From Algoriphagus taiwanensis (GTDB lineage: Bacteria; Bacteroidota; Bacteroidia; Cytophagales; Cyclobacteriaceae), in NCBI RefSeq assembly GCF_036245645.1, contig NZ_BTPE01000005.1:62001-126000 (forward strand): a stretch of 64,000 nt of DNA, in the 5' to 3' direction. Positions 31,354-39,729 of the stretch are shown here, piece by piece (position 1 is the stretch's first letter; the number at the start of each line of letters is the position of its first letter). The position numbers were made by a program, and so were the translations under genes. The notes under the pieces were generated by a model. That model saw only the letters and a list, made by a program, of their open reading frames with translations, was not told the origin of the DNA and did not search any database.

Positions 31354-33723
31354 TTATTTTTTGGATTCGGCTTTGATCATATTTTCGATTCCTTTGAGCA
31401 AGGCATCGGGATTGAAAGAAATACTGTCTATGCCCTCGGAAATCAGGAATTGGGCGAAAGCAGGATTGTCACTCGGTGCCTGACCACAGAGTCCGATTTT
31501 CTTTCCGGCAGCTTTCGCCTTACGAATCACCTCAGCAATCATCCACTTCACGGCAGGGTTGTTTTCGTCAAACAAATCGCTCAAGACCTCCGAATCCCGA
31601 TCCACCCCCAGGGTGAGTTGGGTCAGGTCATTGGAACCGATGGAAAAGCCATCGAAGATTTGGGCAAATTCCTCAGCCAAGATGACATTAGAGGGAATTT
31701 CAGCCATGACGTAGATTTCAAGTTCGTTTTTCCCCTGCTCCAGACCCAACTTTTTCATACGGGCTATAACTTTTTTGCCTTCCTCTGGGGTTCGGCAAAA
31801 AGGAATCATCACCTTGAGATTTTCCAAGCCCATGTCCTCTCTCACCCGTTTGACTGCTTGGCATTCCAGTGCAAAACCTTCCCTGTAGCGATCGTGGTCG
31901 TAGCGGGAGGCACCTCGGAAGCCCAGCATGGGGTTTTCTTCTCCGGTTTCAAACTGGCTTCCCCCGAGAAGATGAGCGTACTCGTTGGTTTTGAAATCAC
32001 TCGTCCGCAAAATCACATCCTTGGGATAAAAAGCTGCCGCAATCGTGCCTACGGCTTGGGCCAGCTTGTCCACAAAATATTCCCGCTTGTCCGCATAGCC
32101 TTTGCAAAGGGTTTCGATTTGAGCCTTTTCTTCTGCATTTTCCAAGTCCTCAAAATGAACCAAAGCCATGGGATGCACTTGGATACTGCCATTGACGACA
32201 AATTCCATTCGCATCAAGCCTACGCCTTGATTAGGAAAAAAGGAAAGGTTGAAGGCCTTTTCAGGATCGGCAAGGATAAACATGGGTTGAGTTTTGGGTA
32301 GATTAAGTCCTCGGAAATTGTGTTCCTGGGTTTTCCATTTCAATTTGCCGGCATAGACTTTTCCCATTTTTCCGGAGGAATTGTCCACAGTCACCTCATC
32401 CCCGTCTTTCAGCTCCTCCAGCGCCCCCTCTGCTCCCACGATCGCCAAAGCCCCTACTTCCCGAGCTACAATGGCGGCATGGCTGGTTCGCCCTCCTTTG
32501 GTGGTGATGATGGCTCCGGCTTTTTTCATCACCGGGTCCCAATCCGGATTGGTGATTTCCGTAAGGAGGATATCCCCTTTTTCCAGCAGATCCGCCTCGG
32601 CTGGAGAATGAAGGATTTTGACTTTTCCGGAGGTGATTCCGCTTCCGATGGCATATCCGGAACTGAGTAATTTCCCTTTTTCAGAAAGAGAATATTCTTT
32701 TAAAACATAAGGATCCTTTTCCGCATGAACGGTTTCAGGTCGGGCCTGCACGATAAAAAGCTCCCCGGAATTCCCATCCTTTGCCCATTCGATATCCATG
32801 GGCATTTTGTAATGTTTTTCGATCTGCACTGCCCACTTGCCGAGGATTTCTATTTCCTGATCAGAAAGCACAAAGGCTTCCTGCTTTTCCTTTGGGGTGT
32901 CCAGATTGAGCACTCCTCCCCCTTTCTGATAGATCATGGTTTTGGTTTTGGAGCCGATTTTCTTAGAAAGAATGGACTTTTTCCCTTTCTCCAAAGAAGG
33001 CTTAAACACCAAATACTCATCCGGAATCACGGCTCCCTGCACGATATTTTCCCCCAAGCCCCAGCAACCGGTAATCAGCACAGCATTGGAAAAGCCCGAT
33101 TCAGGATCTATGGAAAAAGTAACTCCGCTGCAGGCTAAGTCTGCCCTCACCATCAGTTGGACGCCGACGGAGAGCGCGATTTCATGCTTGTCAAAACCCT
33201 TGTCATGCCGATACTTGATCGCCCGGGCATTGTAGAGCGAGGCAAAGCAAGACCGGACAGTTTCCACCAGCTTTTTCTTTCCCCGGATATTCAAAAATGA
33301 CTCATGCAATCCGGCAAAACTCGCCCCGGGAAGGTCTTCGGCAGTGGCGCTGCTTCGGACGGCTACCTCCACTTCTCTTCCATTTGCTTCGCAAAGCTGC
33401 TCGTAGGCCTTTTCAATTTCCCGGGTCAATTCCTCAGGAAAAGAACCGGAGAGAATAAGCTTTTTGATCGAGGAGGAGATGGCATTGAGGTTGGAAAACT
33501 CCTTCAAGTCCAACTGCTTCAAGTGCTTCTGAATGGATTCTCCGATTTGGTTGTGTTGGATAAAAAACCGGTAGGCATCCGCCGTGACGGCAAAGCCATC
33601 CGGAATATTGATTTTCAGGGGAATCAGCTTTTGAAACATCTCTCCAAGGGAAGCATTTTTGCCCCCTACTCGGCCCACATCCTCCATTCCGATTTCCCGA
33701 AAGGAAAGAATCAAGTCTGACAT
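31354..33723 (-). CDS. ppsA: Phosphoenolpyruvate synthase
   Basis: 789 residues, matching the ~790 of the family. It makes PEP from pyruvate with ATP to AMP and phosphate, an entry to gluconeogenesis. N-terminal ATP-grasp-like domain (VGGKNASLGEMF, AVRSSATAEDLPGASFAG), central swivelling domain with the phosphorylated His415 in TTKGGRTSHAAIVARE, and a C-terminal TIM barrel (GLMRMEF, GFRGASRY, VMIPFCRTPEEG, SIGSNDLTQ, IGLCGQAPSD). ATG start. First gene of a pair with the SDR. Several nested dyads, e.g. GGAATC/GATTCC at 33758-33778, lie in its upstream region. Confidence 0.95.
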   Translation of the reverse strand: MSDLILSFREIGMEDVGRVGGKNASLGEMFQKLIPLKINIPDGFAVTADAYRFFIQHNQIGESIQKHLKQLDLKEFSNLNAISSSIKKLILSGSFPEELTREIEKAYEQLCEANGREVEVAVRSSATAEDLPGASFAGLHESFLNIRGKKKLVETVRSCFASLYNARAIKYRHDKGFDKHEIALSVGVQLMVRADLACSGVTFSIDPESGFSNAVLITGCWGLGENIVQGAVIPDEYLVFKPSLEKGKKSILSKKIGSKTKTMIYQKGGGVLNLDTPKEKQEAFVLSDQEIEILGKWAVQIEKHYKMPMDIEWAKDGNSGELFIVQARPETVHAEKDPYVLKEYSLSEKGKLLSSGYAIGSGITSGKVKILHSPAEADLLEKGDILLTEITNPDWDPVMKKAGAIITTKGGRTSHAAIVAREVGALAIVGAEGALEELKDGDEVTVDNSSGKMGKVYAGKLKWKTQEHNFRGLNLPKTQPMFILADPEKAFNLSFFPNQGVGLMRMEFVVNGSIQVHPMALVHFEDLENAEEKAQIETLCKGYADKREYFVDKLAQAVGTIAAAFYPKDVILRTSDFKTNEYAHLLGGSQFETGEENPMLGFRGASRYDHDRYREGFALECQAVKRVREDMGLENLKVMIPFCRTPEEGKKVIARMKKLGLEQGKNELEIYVMAEIPSNVILAEEFAQIFDGFSIGSNDLTQLTLGVDRDSEVLSDLFDENNPAVKWMIAEVIRKAKAAGKKIGLCGQAPSDNPAFAQFLISEGIDSISFNPDALLKGIENMIKAESKK

Positions 33724-33893
33724 GGCATTTTGGGTTTAGAATCTGACCTAACTTACCGGAATCCTCCCGGAAGATTCCTGATAAAAGTCAGACCAAAAAG
33801 TGAATCTTTTGGAAAATGCCTGTAGCGAATGTCTTTACCTCATCGTTCCAAAGAAAAATCGGTACTTTTCCCTTCGTTCCAAATCCTATGCTT

Positions 33894-35147
33894 ATGAAAC
33901 GCCTAACCAACTATTTTCTAAGCCTTTGTGCTCTGGTCCTGATTCTGGCTTCTTGTCAGGATGAAGTGACTTCGACCTATACTTATAGGACCATGCTTCC
34001 GGTCTATCTCGAGATGAGCGATGTACGGGCGAGAATCATTGCTCCAGAGCCTCCACAAGCTCTCGAAAATCCCGGCAAGATCTACATCTACGGGGATTAT
34101 CTGCTGGTGAATGAGCCTACCAAAGGCATTCACATCCTGGACAATACTAATCCTGCCAACCCGATCAACCTGAACTTTATCCCAATCGAGGGCAATATCG
34201 ATCTGGCTGTCAATGATGAAATGCTCTATGCAGACAACTACGCGGATTTGCTGGTTTTTGACCTGAGCAATCTGGGAAACATCCGATTGGTGAAGCGGGT
34301 GGAAGACGTGTTCCTCAGCCAATACGTTCACGAGACAGGACAAATCATCACTTTTAAGGATACGGTGATTACCACGGATGCTCCTTATTTCACAGGAAGG
34401 CCGGAATGGGGCTGGTTAGTGAGTTCGGATATGGGATTCCGGGCCAATTTTTCAGCCGCTTCGCAAAGCTATGGTACAGGAGGTTCTTTGGCCCGATTCA
34501 CCCTGATGAGTGGACATTTGTATGCAGTGGATGAATATACGCTTCGGGTTTTTGACGTAGAAGATCCCAAAGACCCCCAATTCATCAAGCCCATCGATCT
34601 GGGATGGGGAATTGAGACTATTTTCCCCTTTCAGGAAAAACTATTTATCGGCTCCAATCGAGGGATGCATATCTACGATGCCACTACACCCAGCTCTCCC
34701 ACCCGCATGTCGGTCTTTGAGCATGTGATGGCCTGCGACCCGGTGGTGGTCAACGAAGAACATGCCTTTGTCACGCTGCGAACCGGCAATACCTGCTGGA
34801 ATGGAGTGAATGAACTGCAAGTGGTCGACATCACCAATCCATACAATCCCACTCTGAAAAAGGCTTACCCTATGCAAAATCCGCATGGATTGGGATTGGC
34901 TGGCGATTATCTCTATCTGGCAGAGGGAAATCACGGACTGAAAAGCTTTGAAGTAAGCGATGTGATGAACATCGATAAAAACCAGCTGGAATTTCTTACT
35001 TCCATGAAGTCAGTGGATCTGATTCCCGGGCCCAAATCACTGATCGTCATCGGTCCGGATGGAGTTTGCCAGTTCGACTATAGCCAACCGGATCGATTGA
35101 AAAAGCTCAGCTGCATTCAGGTCTCCAACCCCATTGTGATCAATTGA
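33894..35147 (+). CDS. LVIVD-repeat lipoprotein
   Basis: 417 residues from the ATG at 33894 (another ATG two codons earlier is equally possible). Lipidated Cys21 in LVLILASCQD. The mature part is a series of propeller-like repeats of the LVIVD kind: IYIYGDYLLVNEPTKGIHILDNTNP, YADLLVFDLSNL, YTLRVFDVEDPKDPQF, NRGMHIYDATTPSSP, ELQVVDITNPYNPT, LYLAEGNHGLKSFEVSD. Such proteins sit on the cell surface; their function is not established. Only four bases separate its stop from the next gene, a barrel-like protein, suggesting a surface complex. Confidence 0.85.
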   Translation: MKRLTNYFLSLCALVLILASCQDEVTSTYTYRTMLPVYLEMSDVRARIIAPEPPQALENPGKIYIYGDYLLVNEPTKGIHILDNTNPANPINLNFIPIEGNIDLAVNDEMLYADNYADLLVFDLSNLGNIRLVKRVEDVFLSQYVHETGQIITFKDTVITTDAPYFTGRPEWGWLVSSDMGFRANFSAASQSYGTGGSLARFTLMSGHLYAVDEYTLRVFDVEDPKDPQFIKPIDLGWGIETIFPFQEKLFIGSNRGMHIYDATTPSSPTRMSVFEHVMACDPVVVNEEHAFVTLRTGNTCWNGVNELQVVDITNPYNPTLKKAYPMQNPHGLGLAGDYLYLAEGNHGLKSFEVSDVMNIDKNQLEFLTSMKSVDLIPGPKSLIVIGPDGVCQFDYSQPDRLKKLSCIQVSNPIVIN

Positions 35148-35151
35148 TTCC

Positions 35152-35775
35152 ATGAAGATTCGGACTTTCTGTCTCTTGATATGCCTGTTCTTTTCCTACG
35201 TAAGCACTTTGGCGCAGGAGAAAATCTATTTCACACAAAATGAAATCGGCCTCCTCTTTGGCAAAGGAGTGGAGCAATGGGACGGAAGTTCGGAGCGCCG
35301 GGTGGATTTTACCCTGCAGAGCTTTCACGGAGCTTGGATTGGGAAAAAGCAGGTGATTGGGTTTTCCTTGGGCTTGGATCAGTACGAGGATATTTCTTTG
35401 ATTCCTTTGGCTATGGGTTGGAGGGGATTTTTGGGAAAAAGCGGAGGACCTCAGTTTTTTGGAGGGCTGGATTTGGGTGCAAGTACAGCTCTTTTGGAGA
35501 AAAAAGTAAAAACGGAGTGGCAGGAAAGCTGGTATGAGGGCGGGGCGATGGTCAGCCCGATCGCTGGAGTTCGTTTTCCGTCAAGGAAGGGCAAATCTTC
35601 CCTGAGTTTTTCATTTGCCTACAAAAGGCAGGAATTAACCTATTTTGAGGGAACACTAAACGGGGGCGGAATCACCTTGCCCGATGATAGCGGAATACCT
35701 CCAGGATTTAATTCTCTTTTCCGCAATGAATCGATATTCCACAGTTTGGTATTCCGCGCCGGGTTAATGTTTTGA
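35152..35775 (+). CDS. Outer-membrane beta-barrel-like protein
   Basis: 207 residues with a signal peptide (MKIRTFCLLICLFFSYVSTLAQ). The mature part alternates aromatic and small residues in short strands (GAWIGKKQVIGFSLGLDQYE, GGPQFFGGLDLGASTALL, SSLSFSFAYKRQ) and ends SLVFRAGLMF with a terminal Phe, as expected for an outer-membrane porin-like barrel of about eight strands. It is coupled to the LVIVD lipoprotein gene (4-base gap). No specific family recognised. Confidence 0.7.
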   Translation: MKIRTFCLLICLFFSYVSTLAQEKIYFTQNEIGLLFGKGVEQWDGSSERRVDFTLQSFHGAWIGKKQVIGFSLGLDQYEDISLIPLAMGWRGFLGKSGGPQFFGGLDLGASTALLEKKVKTEWQESWYEGGAMVSPIAGVRFPSRKGKSSLSFSFAYKRQELTYFEGTLNGGGITLPDDSGIPPGFNSLFRNESIFHSLVFRAGLMF

Positions 35776-35830
35776 TTCGCTTTTTCAAAAACCGCTTTAA
35801 TTCTTTACTATTTTTAGTTTTCTTGCTTTC

Positions 35831-36511
35831 ATGAAGTATTTAGTAGCATTTATATTCTTTGCAATCGCTTTTTCATCCTTCGCTCAGGAGGTTAAAAAAG
35901 AAGGGTATTCGTATAAAAACACCCATATTGAAAATATTCTCTACTGGAAAACTACCGATCAATTGGTAACGCTTGAGGAGATGGCCAAGATAAGTGAGGA
36001 ATTCCCAAAATTCACAGTAGAAGCAGTCTACAACAAATACGGTCAGGTAGAAAAGTATTATTTCGACCCCAACAATCCCTATGTCAGTACAACTCGAAAG
36101 GTTGAACTACAGCCAAAAATGGAGGAGGAATTTCCTGAATTCTTCTTTGAAACCCTAAATGGAGAAAAATTTGACAAAGAGAATATGAAGGGAAAATGGA
36201 TCCTGTTGTATTTCAGGCATTCCATCAGAAACATGAATTCAAAGCAATTCGAGGAGATTCATACCGAGGTGTTGGAAGCCAAAAAAGTAACTGAAATCGA
36301 AGCTTTTGCCGTTTTTTCTTACGATGAAAATCTAGAATCCTTATTGGGTGCCTATCAGCCGGACATACACTTGGTGAATAATGGAGTAGGCTTTTTCCAG
36401 CTTTTCCAGCTTGTAGCCATGCCTACCAGCTTTTTGATCAATCCGGAGGGGATTTTGGTGGCAAAATTCCAAGGAATGGAGAAAGTTCAGATTTTGGATT
36501 ATTTGAAATGA
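35831..36511 (+). CDS. Thioredoxin-fold secreted protein without active-site cysteines
   Basis: 226 residues, signal peptide MKYLVAFIFFAIAFSSFAQ. From about residue 90 it follows the TlpA/peroxiredoxin plan: FFFETLNGEKFDKENMKGKWILLYF, then the place of the CxxC, then EIEAFAVFSY and the cis-proline loop VAMPTSFLINPEGILVAKFQG. At the active-site position the sequence is RHSIRNMNSKQF, and no cysteine occurs anywhere in the protein. It is therefore not a dithiol oxidoreductase; it may be a binding or structural relative. It follows the LVIVD/barrel pair by 55 bases on the same strand. Confidence 0.75.
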   Translation: MKYLVAFIFFAIAFSSFAQEVKKEGYSYKNTHIENILYWKTTDQLVTLEEMAKISEEFPKFTVEAVYNKYGQVEKYYFDPNNPYVSTTRKVELQPKMEEEFPEFFFETLNGEKFDKENMKGKWILLYFRHSIRNMNSKQFEEIHTEVLEAKKVTEIEAFAVFSYDENLESLLGAYQPDIHLVNNGVGFFQLFQLVAMPTSFLINPEGILVAKFQGMEKVQILDYLK

Positions 36512-36534
36512 ATCCCTTTCCAAATAGGGATTAC

Positions 36535-36729
36535 TTACAAAAACCTCTTGATCGTCCAGACAATCAGCGCGAACAGAAAGATTAGAATAGAAATCTTATT
36601 GATGCCATGCATCATCCGAAGATTGAAATTGCTGGGTTTGTTGGGGTCAGGCTTCTGAAAGACTCGCACGAAGTAGTTACCTACCTCTCCCAACTTGAAA
36701 AACTCCTGCACTTTATTTTTCTCTGCCAT
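36535..36729 (-). CDS. DUF6728-like small membrane protein
   Basis: 64 residues: KVQEFFKLGEVGNYFVRVFQKPDP, then PSNFNLRMMHGINKISILIFLFALIVWTIKRF, with one membrane helix at the end. The NFNLRMMHGINKISI block is the hallmark of a conserved small Bacteroidota family I associate with DUF6728. Function unknown. ATG start; the upstream spacer holds repeat words. Confidence 0.75.
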   Translation of the reverse strand: MAEKNKVQEFFKLGEVGNYFVRVFQKPDPNKPSNFNLRMMHGINKISILIFLFALIVWTIKRFL

Positions 36730-36745
36730 GATAGTTAATTTCTTT

Positions 36746-36905
36746 ATTTACGATTTACGAATTTCGATACTTCGACAAGCTCAGTACAGGTTTACGAGAT
36801 GGAATCGAACTTCAACTCTTATTAGGATAGCAACTTTTACTACTTCCAACTTCCTAACTTCCCGACTTCCTAACTCCCCAACTTCGGTCTTCCGTCTTCT
36901 GTCTC
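36746..36905. repeat. Repeat-word spacer
   Basis: ATTTACGATTTACGAATTTC (36746-36765) matches the words at 30256 and 30359. It is followed by ACTTCGACAAGCTCAGTACA, a word related to the arms of the 19536 hairpin element, and then by 'acttcctaacttcc' and 'ggtcttccgtcttctgtctc' runs. Confidence 0.55.
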
Positions 36906-36911
36906 CCGTCT

Positions 36912-38894
36912 TCAAATCGTCTCCGGCTCATTCCACATGCCGTCTTCCCGGATAATTTCAATCAATTCATCCACTGCTTTTTCAGAAGGCACAGAGCGTT
37001 TGACCACTTCTTTCCCCTTGTAGAGTGTGATTTTTCCTTTACCCGAACCTACGTACCCGTAGTCTGCATCGGCCATTTCGCCTGGTCCGTTGACAATACA
37101 TCCCATGATTCCGATTTTGACTCCTTTGAGGTGATCAGTTCTTTTTCGGATCATCGCCGTAGTCTCCTGAAGGTCGAAAAGGGTTCGGCCACAGGAAGGG
37201 CAGGAAATATATTCTGTTTTGGACATTCGGGTTCTTGCTGCCTGAAGTACTCCAAAGCTCACCGAATTGTGCAACTTGATCTGATCCAAAACTTCCTGTC
37301 GGGTGTGTTCTCCTTCTTTTTCCAAAGAAATCAAAATCCCATCACCCAATCCATCTACCAGCAATCCGCCCACATCCGTTGCCGAATAAAGCATGGTCAT
37401 GTCTGCTGTCTGATCGGGATAGCTCACTTTGACTACTACTGGAATATCCGAACCTGCCTCAATCAGGGACACAAATGCTCTTCTCAAAGCAGGCATGCCG
37501 TGTGTATTGGCCGTTTTTAGGATCAGTACGGTGTCTTTTCTTCCTTGAATTGTAGAAATGGTTTCAGCAATTTCTGTATCCAAGACTTCCAGGAAGTTGA
37601 TTTCCGAATGGAAAACCTCTGCCTTTTGATATTCTGACAAGCCAAACAGCGGAAACTTATTGACCTGATCCGGAGCCTTTTCCCAGACTGAGTAATTCTG
37701 GATTTCCTTCATGCCGTTAGGCAGCATGAAAGGAATCGGATTGGAACCGGAATATACAAAATCACAGCCCAAGTCATTCATTTTCCACTTGTCCAGTTCA
37801 GGCAAATAGAAATGGCCCACGGCCTTCATTTCCCGATCTGTGATATTTTCCACTTTGGAAATATCCGTAATCACTCGGGGGACATTATGTCCTCCGAAGT
37901 TGTATATCTCGGCTACCTGCCGCTTGTTGTGCTCAAAAGGAGTAATCGGATAATTGACTACTTCGGGAATGGAAGCATGTCCAGTTCGACCGGTATAGCG
38001 ATCGATCAGGGCTTTGGCCACAGGGGCTTCAAATTCAGGATCTTCGGTCAGAGAGACTCTCACCGTATCTCCCAACCCGTCTTCGAGTAGAGTTCCGATA
38101 CCAACGGCTGACTTGATTCTGCCATCTTCCGCTTCCCCTGCTTCAGTCACACCCAAGTGAAGTGGATAGGGCTTAAATCCTCCCTCGTTAAGCTTTTGCA
38201 CCAAAAGCCGATAAGCCTGCACCATTACCTGAGTATTGGAGGACTTCATGGAGATAACGATATCGTGGAATTTTTCATCCTCGCAAATCCTCAAAAACTC
38301 CAAAGCTGACTCCACCATTCCAAGCGGAGTATCTCCGTAACGGCTCATGATTCGGTCAGAAAGCGAGCCGTGATTGGTTCCGATCCGCATAGCTGTTCCG
38401 TTTTCCTTGCAGATTTTCACCAAAGGCAAAAAGCGCTCGCGGATTCGCTCCAACTCTTCCGCATAGGAAGCATCAGTATAGTCAATGACCTCAAATTTCT
38501 TTTTATCTGCGTAATTCCCCGGGTTGATTCTCACCTTCTCCACGATTCTGGCAGCGAGTTCGGCTGCGTTGGGAGTAAAGTGAATATCTGCCACCAAAGG
38601 CGTCTGATAGCCTCTTTTTCGGAGTTCTGATTTGATATTCTTCAGATTTTCCGCCTCCTTGAGAGAAGGAGCAGTGATCCGGATCAGCTCACATCCTGAG
38701 TCAATCATGCGGATGCATTGCTCTACAGAACCGAGGGTATCCATCGTGTCTACCGTGGTCATGGACTGCACCACAATATGATTGTCTCCGCCGATGATCA
38801 CATCGCCTACTCTTACGGGGATGGTTTTTCGGCGGGAATACTGCGTGAGGCTATCGCAATAAAGGGAATCAAGGCTTTTGATGAGGGATTCCAT
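36912..38894 (-). CDS. ispG: (E)-4-hydroxy-3-methylbut-2-enyl-diphosphate synthase
   Basis: 660 residues. IspG turns methylerythritol cyclodiphosphate into HMBPP in the MEP isoprenoid pathway using a 4Fe-4S cluster. TIM-barrel start: TIPVRVGDVIIGGDNHIVVQSMTTVDTMD; cluster ligands in SCPSCGRTLFDL and GCIVNGPGEMADADYGYVG. At 660 residues it is the long form with an extra domain inserted between barrel and cluster domain, as in Bacteroidota, chlamydiae and plants, against ~370 in E. coli. The SDR gene ends 3 bases before its ATG, so they share a transcript. Confidence 0.95.
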   Translation of the reverse strand: MESLIKSLDSLYCDSLTQYSRRKTIPVRVGDVIIGGDNHIVVQSMTTVDTMDTLGSVEQCIRMIDSGCELIRITAPSLKEAENLKNIKSELRKRGYQTPLVADIHFTPNAAELAARIVEKVRINPGNYADKKKFEVIDYTDASYAEELERIRERFLPLVKICKENGTAMRIGTNHGSLSDRIMSRYGDTPLGMVESALEFLRICEDEKFHDIVISMKSSNTQVMVQAYRLLVQKLNEGGFKPYPLHLGVTEAGEAEDGRIKSAVGIGTLLEDGLGDTVRVSLTEDPEFEAPVAKALIDRYTGRTGHASIPEVVNYPITPFEHNKRQVAEIYNFGGHNVPRVITDISKVENITDREMKAVGHFYLPELDKWKMNDLGCDFVYSGSNPIPFMLPNGMKEIQNYSVWEKAPDQVNKFPLFGLSEYQKAEVFHSEINFLEVLDTEIAETISTIQGRKDTVLILKTANTHGMPALRRAFVSLIEAGSDIPVVVKVSYPDQTADMTMLYSATDVGGLLVDGLGDGILISLEKEGEHTRQEVLDQIKLHNSVSFGVLQAARTRMSKTEYISCPSCGRTLFDLQETTAMIRKRTDHLKGVKIGIMGCIVNGPGEMADADYGYVGSGKGKITLYKGKEVVKRSVPSEKAVDELIEIIREDGMWNEPETI

Positions 38895-38897
38895 AGC

Positions 38898-39602
38898 TTA
38901 TATATCTCCTAGTTGGGGTCGGATTATTACTTCTTCAACAACGGTTCGGGGCGAAAGGTTATAAGCCGCCCAAACACTCTCTGCAATGTCTTCTGCGGGA
39001 ATAAATCGCTCTGCAGGCAAATCCACTCCTGCCCAGCTTTCGGTCAGGGTTGCTCCCGGCAATATGGAAGTGACTTTGATCTGATGGGGCTTCAACTCCT
39101 CTCTCAGGCACTTGGTCATGCCAAGCATGGCCCACTTGGATACCGCATAACTCCCTCCGTTGGGATAGGCCGTGAGTCCGGCGATGGAACCCATGCTGAA
39201 AATATGCCCGGATTTCCTCTGAATCATTTCCTGAACAAAGGCTCGGATCAGATGATAAGCAGAAAAAAGGTTGGTCTGCATCATCAGCTCAAAGTTGCCG
39301 GCAGGCTCGTCGTGAACTGCTCCCGGGAGAAATACTCCTGTGTTATTAACCAAAACATCAGGGATGGAAAAGGCCTTAACCGCTTCCGCAAAGCTTCTCA
39401 CCTCATCCGCACGGGAAAGGTCTGCTTTCTTGGCAAAAACCCGGACTCCTGGAAATTCAGCTTCAAGTGAGGCTTTGAGACGATCCAAATCCTGCTCGTT
39501 TCTTGCGCAAGTCAGGATATCGAATCCCTCTTTGGCAAATCGCTCAATGATGGCTTTTCCTATTCCTTTTGTTCCGCCTGTGACCAGGATACTTTTCCCC
39601 AT
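38898..39602 (-). CDS. Short-chain dehydrogenase, upstream of ispG
   Basis: 234 residues. ILVTGGTKGIGKAIIERF (cofactor loop), CARNEQDL (Arg suggests NADP(H)), VNNTG, SMGSIAG (Ser), YAVSKWAMLG (Tyr/Lys) and SILPGATLTESW. It lies 3 bases upstream of ispG, as a co-transcribed leader gene; no biochemical link with isoprenoid synthesis is known to me. Upstream are an exact TAnnTTTG promoter element and an 18-bp dyad just after the expected start of transcription. Confidence 0.87.
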   Translation of the reverse strand: MGKSILVTGGTKGIGKAIIERFAKEGFDILTCARNEQDLDRLKASLEAEFPGVRVFAKKADLSRADEVRSFAEAVKAFSIPDVLVNNTGVFLPGAVHDEPAGNFELMMQTNLFSAYHLIRAFVQEMIQRKSGHIFSMGSIAGLTAYPNGGSYAVSKWAMLGMTKCLREELKPHQIKVTSILPGATLTESWAGVDLPAERFIPAEDIAESVWAAYNLSPRTVVEEVIIRPQLGDI

Positions 39603-39620
39603 TTGTTTAGCAGTTTAATA

Positions 39621-39638
39621 GTTAGTATGACAACTAAC
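39621..39638. promoter_or_regulatory. 18-bp dyad operator upstream of SDR-ispG
   Basis: GTTAGTATGACAACTAAC: perfect 6-bp arms GTTAGT/ACTAAC with a 6-base spacer, 19 bases before the SDR start and directly downstream of the -7 element. The form is that of TetR/MarR/HxlR-type operators; no such regulator gene is adjacent. Confidence 0.5.
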
Positions 39639-39647
39639 CAGAGCCAA

Positions 39648-39655
39648 CAAAGTTA
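39648..39655 (-). promoter_or_regulatory. -7 element of SDR-ispG promoter
   Basis: On the minus strand TAACTTTG matches TAnnTTTG exactly; a T-rich GTTTATTT lies about 19-23 bases upstream as a possible -33 element. Transcription would start near 39640, at the edge of the dyad. Confidence 0.5.
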
Positions 39656-39729
39656 CATTTTTTTTCCAGCGATAAATAAACGGAGAGTTTTGCCGGTTGA
39701 ATTGACCGAAACGATTGTCCTTTATCCTA

